From Alphaproteobacteria bacterium UBA2964 (GTDB lineage: Bacteria > Pseudomonadota > Alphaproteobacteria > MPNO01 > UBA2964), in contig DEBE01000133.1 in NCBI GenBank assembly GCA_002348425.1, positions 3,017 to 10,612 of the forward strand: a stretch of 7,596 nucleotides of DNA. The letters are read 5' to 3'. Positions 1-6,567 of the stretch are shown here, one piece after another. Below the pieces are notes generated by a model, which was not told where the DNA came from, searched no databases, and saw only the letters and a program-made list of their open reading frames with translations. The position numbers and the translations under genes are program-made. Numbering within the stretch: position 1 is the first letter of the stretch; every line of letters begins with the position of its first letter.

Positions 1-377
1 GCTCTATGAAAGTGACTGTTTTTAATTTTTAGATCAAGAATATACTGGCCCTCGGGTGTTCGGGCATCCCCTTGATATTGCTTGTGTCCTTTTGGATATC
101 TACCTAGGGCAATTTGGTAAATTTTTAAAACATTGTCATCCCTCATTAATATCAATTGGCGATCAGACTTTAAAACAATTACACGATCAGCCTTCGAAAT
201 AGACAAGTCTTGAACCTCAACTGAAAAAGCTCTCGACTTCCAATTACAGCCCATTACTATCGTTATAATTAAAATTAAATTCCACAATATCGACTGTAGC
301 TTGCCGATTGTTATGATCTTAGCAACAAAGTTATTTATCAAATTTATCTGTACCGCTATCGAGTTAACAAAAATCAT
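1..377 (-). CDS. L,D-transpeptidase (YkuD family) lipoprotein, partial (C-terminus off the window)
   Basis: The first 125 codons are present; the gene continues past base 1. I chose the ATG at 377-375, which overlaps the folA stop as ATGA and keeps one open frame to the window edge. Residues 30-43 are hydrophobic and end in V-M-G-C (Cys44), a plausible though imperfect lipobox, so a periplasm-facing lipoprotein is inferred. The region before it is long, and a TTG at codon 13 is an alternative start. After a linker, residues 64-125 match the start of a YkuD domain: VIVLKSDRQLILMRD, then IALGRYPKG, then QGDARTPEGQYIL and KNSHFHRA. This resembles the ErfK/YafK-like branch, which makes 3-3 peptidoglycan cross-links, attaches proteins to peptidoglycan or trims such bonds. 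The catalytic His and Cys motif would lie beyond the window, so activity cannot be judged. Overlap with folA suggests translational coupling; no functional link to folate is known to me. Confidence 0.85.
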   Translation of the reverse strand, partial: MIFVNSIAVQINLINNFVAKIITIGKLQSILWNLILIITIVMGCNWKSRAFSVEVQDLSISKADRVIVLKSDRQLILMRDDNVLKIYQIALGRYPKGHKQYQGDARTPEGQYILDLKIKNSHFHR

Positions 378-889
378 AAATTGGTAACTACACGATCGTA
401 GATTACAAAGCTATAGTTGCAACTCTCTCCGGAAAGAGCAGGATGAAACTCCCGGAATATCTCCGACCATTCTTTTTTAACAATACAGGGAAAAGTGACA
501 TCACCGATGATATTACAGTGAACCTCGGTAACGTATAATCGATTTACAAATTTCAAAGATGCAGCATAAATCTTAGCCCCCCCGATTACCATAATTTCAC
601 AACCTCCATTTTCTCCTGCGAATTCACGACCAATTTTAATAGCGTCATCTAAGGTATTGACGCTGGTTGTACCGGGAAAATAAAAACTTTTATTCTTCGT
701 GATAACAATATTTTTTCGGCTGGGTAATGGCTTACCAATAGACTCCAAAGTCTTACGACCCATTATCACAGGCTTGCCGATAGTCTGTTCTCTAAAATTA
801 GCAAGGTCACCGGGCAAATTCCAAGGAAGACCATTATTTTTCCCGATAACGCCGTTTTCCGACATCGCAACTATAATGGATAGACGCAT
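374..889 (-). CDS. folA: dihydrofolate reductase
   Basis: The 171-residue product is full length for bacterial DHFR. It reduces dihydrofolate to tetrahydrofolate with NADPH in the cytoplasm and is the target of trimethoprim-type antifolates. Visible motifs are IIVAMSENGVIGKNNGLPW at 5-23, then NLPGDLANF with the catalytic acid Asp28 (E. coli Asp27), the KPVIMGRKTLESIG segment with the NADPH-binding MGR-T motif, PLPSRKNIVIT, and EIMVIGGAKIY around the second cofactor loop. The start codon lies 4 bases after the thyA stop, so it belongs to one minus-strand transcript with thyA and probably depends on coupled translation, since no strong Shine-Dalgarno is visible. The DHFR recycles the dihydrofolate that ThyA produces. 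Its TGA stop is shared with the ATGA start of the downstream L,D-transpeptidase gene. Nothing in it looks damaged. Confidence 0.97.
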   Translation of the reverse strand: MRLSIIVAMSENGVIGKNNGLPWNLPGDLANFREQTIGKPVIMGRKTLESIGKPLPSRKNIVITKNKSFYFPGTTSVNTLDDAIKIGREFAGENGGCEIMVIGGAKIYAASLKFVNRLYVTEVHCNIIGDVTFPCIVKKEWSEIFREFHPALSGESCNYSFVIYDRVVTNL

Positions 890-893
890 TGAA

Positions 894-1688
894 CTAGACT
901 GCTACAGGGGCACGAATGTGAGGGTGTGGATCATACCCCTTAAGTGTAAAATCTTCATAGGAAAAATCAAAAATATTCTTGACCTTTGGATTTATAATAA
1001 TTTTTGGTAATTTTTTTGGCTTTCGTTCCAGTTGCTTGAGAGCCTGATCAAAGTGGTTTTCGTACAAGTGAGCGTCTCCAAATGTATGAATAAAATCTCC
1101 AGGTTTAAGATCGGTCACTTGTGCGACCATCATCGTCAATAATGCATAGGAAGCTATATTAAAAGGGACCCCCAGAAATATATCGGCACTTCGTTGATAA
1201 AGCTGGCAAGATAATTTATCTCCCGCCACATAGAACTGAAAAAGACAATGACAAGGCGGAAGAGCCATATTATCGATAGCGCCAACGTTCCATGCACTCA
1301 CAACAAGCCGTCTAGAATCCGGATTGTTTCTTATTTCATCTATCAGCTGACTTATCTGATCTATTTTCTGACCACTACTTAAGGGCCACGATCGCCATTG
1401 TGCTCCATAGACTGGGCCAAGATTACCCGCATCATCTGCCCATTCATCCCATATTGAGACATTATGCTTGTTAAGATATTGAATGTTTGTATCACCGGAT
1501 AGGAACCACAACAACTCATGAATTATAGATCGTAAATGAAGTTTCTTGGTCGTGACTATTGGAAAGCCCTCAGACAAATCAAACCGAAATTGATGACCGA
1601 AGATACTTTTGGTCCCAGTTCCCGTTCGGTCTTCTTTTTTAACACCTTCATTTAAAACAAGCCGCATTAGATTAAGATATTGATCCAT
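894..1688 (-). CDS. thyA: thymidylate synthase
   Basis: The product is 264 residues, the same length as E. coli ThyA, and aligns with it from memory without gaps. It methylates dUMP to dTMP using 5,10-methylenetetrahydrofolate and releases dihydrofolate. Key residues are visible: DRTGTGT with the phosphate-binding Arg21, the [12 protein letters not shown] block, IWDEWAD, the nucleophile Cys146 in [32 protein letters not shown] with the dUMP-binding Arg-Ser, Asp and Asn, and a C-terminal HIRAPVAV tail that closes over the active site. A GGACGAG-like ribosome site precedes the ATG. It is the first gene of the leftward thyA-folA transcript. Its promoter must lie in 1689-1760, back to back with the ssrA promoter; the best minus-strand -10 candidate, TATAGA, is weak. 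Confidence 0.98.
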   Translation of the reverse strand: MDQYLNLMRLVLNEGVKKEDRTGTGTKSIFGHQFRFDLSEGFPIVTTKKLHLRSIIHELLWFLSGDTNIQYLNKHNVSIWDEWADDAGNLGPVYGAQWRSWPLSSGQKIDQISQLIDEIRNNPDSRRLVVSAWNVGAIDNMALPPCHCLFQFYVAGDKLSCQLYQRSADIFLGVPFNIASYALLTMMVAQVTDLKPGDFIHTFGDAHLYENHFDQALKQLERKPKKLPKIIINPKVKNIFDFSYEDFTLKGYDPHPHIRAPVAV

Positions 1689-1724
1689 CTATCTCGTCCA
1701 GTTTTTTAAACTAAAAGTTCTATA

Positions 1725-1754
1725 CTTTAATTTATGATAGAATCACCCTATAAT
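1725..1754 (+). promoter_or_regulatory. probable sigma70-type promoter of ssrA
   Basis: A perfect TATAAT -10 box lies at 1749-1754. The -35 is poor: CTTTAA at 1725-1730 is followed by an 18-base spacer. Transcription would begin near 1761, shortly before the tmRNA acceptor half, which fits a stable-RNA promoter. The same stretch must also hold the thyA promoter on the other strand. The call rests on the -10 box and its position. Confidence 0.55.
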
Positions 1755-1946
1755 GAAAGTGCTGGTATTCCAGATATGACGATAAACGGCTTTTGAAATA
1801 AACGATGCGGACCCGGGGGCAGTACCCGGCGCCTCCACCAACATCCATAAGAAGTGTTTTTATGGGGGCGAAATAGGATCGACGCGCGTGTAAAGATCAG
1901 TCTTTCGTCCGGCATTGTACCGCCGTTATCGGGCTAATTTACAAAT

Positions 1947-1979
1947 GCCAATGATAATGATTTGGCCCTTGCTGCCTAA
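1947..1979 (+). other. tmRNA tag reading frame (ANDNDLALAA, stop)
   Basis: The resume codon is read as GCC at 1947-1949, followed by AAT GAT AAT GAT TTG GCC CTT GCT GCC and TAA. This gives ANDNDLALAA, or AANDNDLALAA with the alanine carried by tmRNA. ANDN at the front and LAA at the end are the standard tag parts: AAND is contacted by SspB and the terminal LAA by ClpX. The upstream codon in the same frame is AAT, and a TAA stop lies four codons before GCC, so the frame can only be entered internally. The length equals the E. coli tag and is shorter than the Caulobacter tag as I remember it. Confidence 0.9.
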
Positions 1980-1994
1980 ATACAGGTAAGCGCG

Positions 1995-2026
1995 GTCCGG
2001 GGGGTACCGGGCAACAGGATCCCCCC
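1995..2026 (+). other. candidate H-type pseudoknot closing the tmRNA coding half (PK2-like)
   Basis: GTCCGG at 1995-2000 can pair with CCGGGC at 2007-2012, with one G-U pair. The loop between them begins GGGG (2001-2004) and can pair with four of the six C at 2021-2026, making a pseudoknot. A competing simple hairpin would pair all of GGGGGG 1999-2004 with CCCCCC 2021-2026. A run of T follows only at 2034-2038, after an eight-base gap from the last C, so this is more likely RNA structure than a clean terminator. Confidence 0.5.
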
Positions 2027-2108
2027 ACTCAAATTTTTCTACAGACCAATTTTACTTTGGACATTTCGAACTTGCGGAACAAGAGGTTAATAACTTAAAA
2101 ATGTTACC

Positions 2109-2609
2109 ATGATGTCAAACGATCAAATTGACTACGCCAAATTATTGGATAACGCCATGAGAAGTGTACTTCGGCAGGCCTTAGATTGTGCGATTGACGG
2201 TGAGTTTCCAGGATCACACCATCTTTACATAACTTTTGGGACCCAAAGGCCCGGAGTAAAGATATCTGCGATATTATTGGCCCAATACCCTAAAGAGATG
2301 ACCATTGTTCTTGAAAATAAGTTCTGGGATTTAACGACAACTGAAAATGCTTTTTCAGTAACCTTAAGTTTTAATGGAAAATCCCAAAAGCTGTTTATTC
2401 CTTTTGACGCGGTTAAGGCATTTGTAGATCCCTCGGTAAATTTCGGCCTGCAGTTTGATAATGATGGTAACTTCACTCCGACCCAAACGGAAAATGAAAC
2501 CAAAGAAAAAATGTCTGATAAAACAGGTTCGATTGAAAACTCCGACTTGCCTGCAGAAACTCAAATTGACGATACGGTAATTGCACTCGATAGTTTTCGA
2601 AAAAAATAA
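2109..2609 (+). CDS. sspB: ClpXP adaptor protein SspB, alphaproteobacterial type
   Basis: The 166-residue product matches the alpha-class SspB pattern. A helical start (DYAKLLDNAMRSVLRQAL, 8-25) leads into GEFPGSHHLYITFGTQRPGV, then YPKEMTIVLENKFWDL, FSVTLSFNGKSQKLFIPFDAVKAF and VDPSVNFGLQF to about residue 116. An acidic, flexible linker (117-155) ends in TVIALDSFRKK, the C-terminal peptide that docks on the ClpX N-domain. SspB is a dimer that binds the AAND part of tmRNA-tagged proteins and delivers them to ClpXP in the cytoplasm. Its position directly after ssrA puts tag and reader side by side. Translation may start at ATG 2109 or the adjacent ATG 2112. No good Shine-Dalgarno is close: AGAGG at 2082-2086 is 22 bases away. 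A four-codon ATG-TTA-CCA-TGA frame at 2101-2112 overlaps both starts. Confidence 0.95.
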   Translation: MMSNDQIDYAKLLDNAMRSVLRQALDCAIDGEFPGSHHLYITFGTQRPGVKISAILLAQYPKEMTIVLENKFWDLTTTENAFSVTLSFNGKSQKLFIPFDAVKAFVDPSVNFGLQFDNDGNFTPTQTENETKEKMSDKTGSIENSDLPAETQIDDTVIALDSFRKK

Positions 2610-2666
2610 TATTATAAATCAAGACCGAGAAAACGTATTAATTAAGGATTTCAACGAGCCCTTCAT

Positions 2667-4280
2667 ATGTCGACATTTATGTTTCGCGATTTATTCCAAA
2701 CAACAGACTCAGAGCCGGATTTTCGAGCTATCACAACGGATTTTGTAGAGGTCGAGAAGTTCAATGATACCGAGATCCTTACAATAAATACGGAAGGACT
2801 GATTAGACTTGCCCACGCAGCATTCCATGATACTGCACATTACCTCCGACCTAGCCATCTTGCACAACTCTCTGCAATCCTAAAAGATCAAGAAGCATCA
2901 TCGAACGATCATTATGTTGCCTTAGACCTTCTCAAAAATGCAAATATAGCTGCAGGAGGTATTTTGCCTATGTGCCAAGATACTGGTACGGCGATTATTA
3001 TGGGAAAGAAAGGCCAAAACGTCTGGACCAACGGAGGTGACGAAGCGGCCCTTTCTAATGGTGTATATAAAGCATATACCGAAGGTAATCTTCGTTATTC
3101 TCAGGTCGCCCCCCTAACTATGTATGATGAAAAAAATACTGGAAATAATTTACCAGCGCAGATTGAAATTTATGCGACCGACGGCGACGAATATAAATTT
3201 CTATTTATTGCTAAGGGTGGTGGATCGGCCAATAAATCTTTTTTATTTCAACAAACACCATCGATACTAAATCCTGAACGTTTAATCTCATTTTTAGAGG
3301 ATCAAATAAGACTATTAGGTACGGCTGCTTGTCCTCCTTATCACTTAGCAATAGTTATAGGGGGAATGTCTGCTGAATTTAATTTAAAAACTACCAAGTT
3401 AGCTAGCACACATTATCTCGACGGCTTGCCGGTTCACGGCAATGAATATGGACAAGCTTTTAGAGATACAGAAATGGAAGAGAAAATTCTTTCATTAACT
3501 CAAGAAATGGGTATTGGAGCGCAGTTTGGGGGTAAATATTTTTGTCACGATGTTCGAGTGGTAAGGCTTCCTCGTCACGGTGCTTCTCTGCCCATAGGTA
3601 TTGGCGTTTCTTGTTCCGCTGACAGGCAAATACTGGGGAAAATTAATAGAGAGGGAATATTTCTTGAAAAACTTGAAACTAATCCAGCTAAATATTTGCC
3701 TGAAATAGATGAATCTTCCCTTGGTGGCGAGGTAATCCAAATAAACCTAAACCAACCAATGAATAAAATAAGACAAACACTATCAGAACATCCCATAAAA
3801 ACACGGCTCTCTATTAACGGGCCTCTTATCGTTGCGCGCGACCTAGCTCACTTAAAGATTTCTGAGCGCCTTGCAGCCGGTGAACCCATGCCGGATTACA
3901 TGAAAAATCATCCCATATATTACGCAGGTCCGGCAAAAACACCTTCGGGCTTTACCTCTGGGTCTTTTGGCCCGACGACTGCTGGAAGGATGGACTCTTA
4001 TGTTGCAGATTTTCAGGCTAAAGGTGGAAGCCACATCATGTTGGCTAAAGGCAACAGGTCAAAACAAGTTACAGAAGCATGTCAGCAATATGGTGGCTTT
4101 TATTTAGGATCAATAGGTGGCCCAGCCGCGCGTTTAGCTCAAGACTGCATAAAAAAAGTTGAATGCATAGAATATGAAGAACTAGGTATGGAAGCAATTT
4201 GGCGAATTGAGGTAGAAAATTTTCCAGCTTTTATAGTAGTCGACGATAAAGGGAACGACTTCTTTACTAATGATAATTAA
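2667..4280 (+). CDS. fumA: fumarate hydratase, class I (iron-sulfur)
   Basis: The 537-residue product has the length of FumA/FumB-type enzymes (about 548 in E. coli). It interconverts fumarate and malate in the TCA cycle with an oxygen-sensitive [4Fe-4S] cluster. The three cluster cysteines expected for this class are visible: Cys103 in [12 protein letters not shown], Cys222 in [15 protein letters not shown] and Cys316 in IGVSCSADR. The N-terminal alpha domain also shows [19 protein letters not shown] and [11 protein letters not shown]. The C-terminal beta domain from about 370 has [27 protein letters not shown] and KGNRSKQV. The start has the purine-rich AAGGA at 2644-2648, an unusually distant 18 bases upstream; no closer in-frame start codon precedes it, and an internal ATG is codon 5. 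It follows sspB by 57 bases and may be cotranscribed, and it converges on the stress-protein gene 14 bases downstream. Its relation to sspB looks only positional. Confidence 0.96.
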   Translation: MSTFMFRDLFQTTDSEPDFRAITTDFVEVEKFNDTEILTINTEGLIRLAHAAFHDTAHYLRPSHLAQLSAILKDQEASSNDHYVALDLLKNANIAAGGILPMCQDTGTAIIMGKKGQNVWTNGGDEAALSNGVYKAYTEGNLRYSQVAPLTMYDEKNTGNNLPAQIEIYATDGDEYKFLFIAKGGGSANKSFLFQQTPSILNPERLISFLEDQIRLLGTAACPPYHLAIVIGGMSAEFNLKTTKLASTHYLDGLPVHGNEYGQAFRDTEMEEKILSLTQEMGIGAQFGGKYFCHDVRVVRLPRHGASLPIGIGVSCSADRQILGKINREGIFLEKLETNPAKYLPEIDESSLGGEVIQINLNQPMNKIRQTLSEHPIKTRLSINGPLIVARDLAHLKISERLAAGEPMPDYMKNHPIYYAGPAKTPSGFTSGSFGPTTAGRMDSYVADFQAKGGSHIMLAKGNRSKQVTEACQQYGGFYLGSIGGPAARLAQDCIKKVECIEYEELGMEAIWRIEVENFPAFIVVDDKGNDFFTNDN

Positions 4281-4294
4281 ATCAAAAATATTTG

Positions 4295-5158
4295 TTACTT
4301 GCAGAGTAAAACTGGTATTTCTGTTGACGTAATAATGTGCCGGGTGCGACCCCCCAAAATCATTTGGCGTACGCGGCTTCTTGCGTAAGCACCCTTGATC
4401 AAAAAGTCTGCACGCACCTCTGACGCATATTTTAGATAGGCTGCCCCGATTTCCTGTTCATTGACGTCAAATTTTTTAATCGTTGAATCAATCCCCGACC
4501 ATTTGAGTCTTAAAGCACCCTCTTCCGGCGGAATAGCCGGCGGTTCGACAGGGTCGGCCGAAAGCAAAGTTACTTTTTTAGCCTTCTCTAAAATGGGAAT
4601 TGCAGCACTTAATGCATGTGCAGCTTCAGAGCTACTTTCCCAAGCCACAGCCACATGTTCGCCTGTTTGGCCCGGTAATATTGGTGGCACCACGACGGTC
4701 GGTCTTCCAGTATCTAATAAGGCCGCCTCGAGTGTAATTGGGGATGGGAATGCGGAATCTCTCATCGGTCTTCCTACAAAAATTAAATCGAATAACCTTC
4801 CCCTTATCGCAATAATTTCATCTTCCCGACCGGTTTCCTCTCTCCATGACATCGTAGGCCCTGTCTCCCCATCGGGTTCAACCAATATTGGAATCCCACT
4901 TGATTTACTAAACTCATCAAATAGTTTTTTTGTATCTTGCGCTCGTTCGGCCCCTTCTTTCTCAGTAACTTCCATGATCTCTTCTATCATGGAACCGTCC
5001 ATGCCTTCACCGGTATATGGTACCAAGCCTCTTGGATCCGCTCTAACGTGCAAGATTTCAATATGTGATCCAAAATTTTTTGCTATTCGCCCAACCGATT
5101 CTAGCACCTGCTGACCAGTTTTAGCGCTGCTGACACAAGCTAGGATGGTCTTAATCAT
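4295..5158 (-). CDS. tandem-domain universal stress protein (UspA family)
   Basis: The 287-residue protein holds two Usp folds. Domain one (about 1-160) opens MIKTILACVSS and closes with the strand RPTVVVPP. Domain two (about 166-287) opens GEHVAVAWESSSEAAHAL and ends with KGAYARSRVRQMILGGRTRHIITSTEIPVLLCK-like sequence. This final segment is the family's nucleotide-loop region, G-x2-G-x9-G-[ST] in ATP-binding members. Here the second glycine is Ala259 and the last position is Gly270, so ATP binding is uncertain. There are no membrane segments, so a cytoplasmic protein is expected. UspA proteins accumulate under starvation or stress, but the particular role is not readable from sequence. A strong GGGGGAG ribosome site precedes the ATG. 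It follows pdxH on the same strand after 107 bases, so it may have its own promoter, and it converges on fumA. Confidence 0.9.
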   Translation of the reverse strand: MIKTILACVSSAKTGQQVLESVGRIAKNFGSHIEILHVRADPRGLVPYTGEGMDGSMIEEIMEVTEKEGAERAQDTKKLFDEFSKSSGIPILVEPDGETGPTMSWREETGREDEIIAIRGRLFDLIFVGRPMRDSAFPSPITLEAALLDTGRPTVVVPPILPGQTGEHVAVAWESSSEAAHALSAAIPILEKAKKVTLLSADPVEPPAIPPEEGALRLKWSGIDSTIKKFDVNEQEIGAAYLKYASEVRADFLIKGAYARSRVRQMILGGRTRHIITSTEIPVLLCK

Positions 5159-5265
5159 AGCTCCCCCTACATCATTAAGATGTTAAGCCGATCTTCCAAA
5201 AAACTCGTTCGAACAATACACTTCACAGTTTTTCTGGTTTTTCAAGATATTTTTCAGGCTAATTT

Positions 5266-5856
5266 CTAGGGAAACAAATTACGTTGGCTCCACTTCTTCT
5301 CATCAAAGGTATACAAAACTCTGCTGTGAAGGCGGAATGCTCGATCTTCCCAGAACTCAATCCTCTTTGGTATAACGCAATAGCCCGACCAATAAGTTGG
5401 ACGAGGAATTTTAGAAATTCCAAATTTTGCTGTAAACTTTGCAACGTTTTTTTCTAATTCAAATTGGCTTTTCATTGGTCTAGACTGTTCGGAAGCCCAA
5501 GCACCAATTTGAGCACCTCTTGGGCGCGAGGAAAAATAGGCATCTGCATCTTCTTCGCTGACTTGCTCTACAGCACCTGAAATTCTTACTTGCCGTTTAA
5601 GGGACTTCCAATGAAAAAGGAGTGCGGCAGAGGGATTAATAGATAATTCCAGCCCCTTTTGGCTTTCCATGTTAGTGTAGAATATAAAACCCTTGTCAGT
5701 GGCACTTTTTAGCAACACCATCCTTGCCGAAGGACACCCATTTTCGTCGGCTGTCGCTAAGGTCATTGCTTCAGCGAGGGAGGCTTCGGTGTGCTTTGCT
5801 TCCTCAAACCACCGCGTAAATTTTTCTAATGGATTTTTTTCATTCACATTGTCCAT
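5266..5856 (-). CDS. pdxH: pyridoxine/pyridoxamine 5'-phosphate oxidase
   Basis: The 196-residue FMN enzyme oxidises pyridoxine or pyridoxamine 5'-phosphate to pyridoxal 5'-phosphate, the last step of vitamin B6 synthesis and salvage. Visible landmarks, in order, are the N-terminal helix (NPLEKFTRWFEEA), the substrate/FMN strand SARMVLLKS (Arg45, Lys50), GFIFYTNMESQKG, FHWKSLKRQVRISG (82-94), SSRPRGAQIGAWASEQS (109-125), PRPTYWSGYCVIPKRIEFW and RLHSR at 175-179. That last motif corresponds to the E. coli RLHDR, whose Arg and His contact the product. The tail reads WSQRNLFP where RLxP is usual, a small difference at the extreme C-terminus. It is shorter than E. coli PdxH (218) mostly at the N-terminus. 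It is divergent from the lipoprotein gene across 187 bases, and no strong ribosome site is visible before its ATG. Confidence 0.96.
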   Translation of the reverse strand: MDNVNEKNPLEKFTRWFEEAKHTEASLAEAMTLATADENGCPSARMVLLKSATDKGFIFYTNMESQKGLELSINPSAALLFHWKSLKRQVRISGAVEQVSEEDADAYFSSRPRGAQIGAWASEQSRPMKSQFELEKNVAKFTAKFGISKIPRPTYWSGYCVIPKRIEFWEDRAFRLHSRVLYTFDEKKWSQRNLFP

Positions 5857-5981
5857 AACTTTTATCTTTCGCGTGGATTTTAGTAATTTTTCTACTTACT
5901 ATTAAATATCATTTTATATATCCTAGATCCAAGTTTAGTTAATAAATAATGTAAACCCAATCAGATTATTTGTTTAAATTC

Positions 5982-6008
5982 TTGCCATTTTTTTAACAAA
6001 AATATGGT
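5982..6008 (+). promoter_or_regulatory. possible promoter of the glycine-zipper lipoprotein gene
   Basis: TTGCCA at 5982-5987 matches the -35 consensus at five of six positions. TATGGT at 6003-6008 is a four-of-six -10 with a short 15-base spacer. The region 5857-6043 is very AT-rich, so chance matches are common. Placement between divergent genes and just ahead of the lipoprotein start favours it. Confidence 0.3.
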
Positions 6009-6043
6009 TAAATTTATTAAAACTAATTATTTAGGAGTAAAGA

Positions 6044-6523
6044 ATGGTAAAAAAATTTGTGAGTTTAGTTCTGATTAGCTCCTTGAGCTTAGGTTTGCTT
6101 GCCTGCGTCGGCAATAACCAAAAGGAACAAGGTGGAGCGGTTATTGGAGGGGTTATCGGAGGCATCTTAGGAAATAAAGTTGGCAAAGGAAAAGGTCGAG
6201 TAGTAGCTACGGCCGCTGGAGCAGCAGTTGGGGCTTTACTAGGAAGTCATATTGGTCAGAAGCTTGATAAATATGACCGTATTTATGCATCTCGAGCGCA
6301 GCAGGCAGCCCTTGAGACTAAAAGGGTAGGACAACCTTCAACTTGGTCTAACCCTGACAGTGGTAATTCTGGTATTATTATACCAACGCGGACCATTATT
6401 CAGAAACGAAGTGGACAACCTTGTAGAGAGTATCAGCATACTGTAACCATCGGAGGAAAAACTGAAAGAGCATATGGACGCGCATGCAGAGAAGCCGACG
6501 GAAGCTGGAAAATTATAAATTAA
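6044..6523 (+). CDS. glycine-zipper surface lipoprotein, RT0821/Lpp0805 family
   Basis: The 159-residue product starts with KK and a hydrophobic stretch ending in the lipobox L-L-A-C, so lipidation at Cys21 is predicted. Residue +2 is Val, not Asp, which favours outer-membrane sorting. Residues 30-72 are a glycine zipper (GGAVIGGVIGGILGN, then GAAVGALLGSHIGQKLD), the type found in Rickettsia 17-kDa antigen relatives. The C-terminal part contains CREYQHTVTIGGKTERAYG with ACREADGSWKIIN, where Cys127 and Cys148 could form a disulfide. That tail is the hallmark of the RT0821/Lpp0805 family. Its biochemical role is unknown; envelope structure is a reasonable inference. A good AGGAG at 6033-6037 sits six bases before the ATG. 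It is divergent from pdxH and 111 bases upstream of fabI. Confidence 0.92.
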   Translation: MVKKFVSLVLISSLSLGLLACVGNNQKEQGGAVIGGVIGGILGNKVGKGKGRVVATAAGAAVGALLGSHIGQKLDKYDRIYASRAQQAALETKRVGQPSTWSNPDSGNSGIIIPTRTIIQKRSGQPCREYQHTVTIGGKTERAYGRACREADGSWKIIN

Positions 6524-6567
6524 TTTTTGTCTTAATGATAGAAGTTGTATTATCTTTGATCTACCCG

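Larger units (their letters stand above)
1775..2028 (+). ncRNA. ssrA: transfer-messenger RNA, circularly permuted two-piece form
   Basis: tmRNA rescues stalled ribosomes with SmpB and adds a degradation tag. Here the normal 3' half comes first: a T-stem (1813-1817 with 1825-1829, five pairs, loop GGCAGTA) leads to the acceptor strand CGCCTCC at 1830-1836, then A and a CCA that ends at 1840. After a 23-base spacer, the normal 5' half opens with GGGGGCG at 1864-1870, which pairs with 1830-1836 in seven pairs. The third pair is G1866-U1834, the G3-U70 alanine identity element. Next come a D-like region (GGATCGACG), an upstream pseudoknot region, the tag frame and a GC-rich pseudoknot near 1995-2026. 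A helix of 1801-1809 with about 1876-1882 joins the halves. In alphaproteobacteria the spacer is removed, giving two RNAs held by base pairing. The outer ends are estimates. It is transcribed toward sspB. Confidence 0.93.

Noticed and set aside
1..377. hflK as the gene after thyA-folA, expected from gene order in relatives
   Set aside because: The translated frame has a lipobox-like N-terminus and YkuD-domain motifs (GDARTPEG) and none of the Gly-rich HflK start.
699..1010. 103-codon open frame on the plus strand across the thyA-folA junction
   Set aside because: It lies antisense to two well-supported genes, has no recognisable domain or ribosome site, and its composition is the mirror of DHFR and ThyA coding sequence.
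1811..1840. A tRNA-like 3' end with CCA, suggesting a tRNA-Ala gene
   Set aside because: There is no anticodon arm or 5' half upstream; the 5' acceptor strand lies downstream at 1864, which fits permuted tmRNA.
2001..2039. GGGGGG/CCCCCC hairpin followed by TTTTT as an intrinsic terminator of ssrA
   Set aside because: Eight bases separate stem and T-run, and the same bases form the expected tmRNA pseudoknot, so a terminator call is not secure.
4239..4300. Bidirectional terminator between convergent fumA and the stress protein gene
   Set aside because: Only a weak AGTCG/CGACT pairing inside fumA and a tiny CAAA/TTTG pairing in the 14-base gap are visible; neither has a convincing stem and T-run.
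4461..5114. 217-codon plus-strand open frame inside the universal stress protein gene
   Set aside because: It is fully antisense to a gene with clear Usp motifs and a strong ribosome site, and its low-complexity Ser-rich product resembles nothing I recognise.
5169..5183. Inverted repeat ACATC-ATTAA-GATGT just upstream of the stress protein ribosome site
   Set aside because: Arms of five bases in AT-rich DNA are expected by chance; no second copy or promoter alignment supports a role.
5207..5214. GTTCGAAC palindrome followed on the minus strand by a T-run, as a pdxH terminator
   Set aside because: The stem could have only about four stable pairs with a four-base loop, too weak to call.
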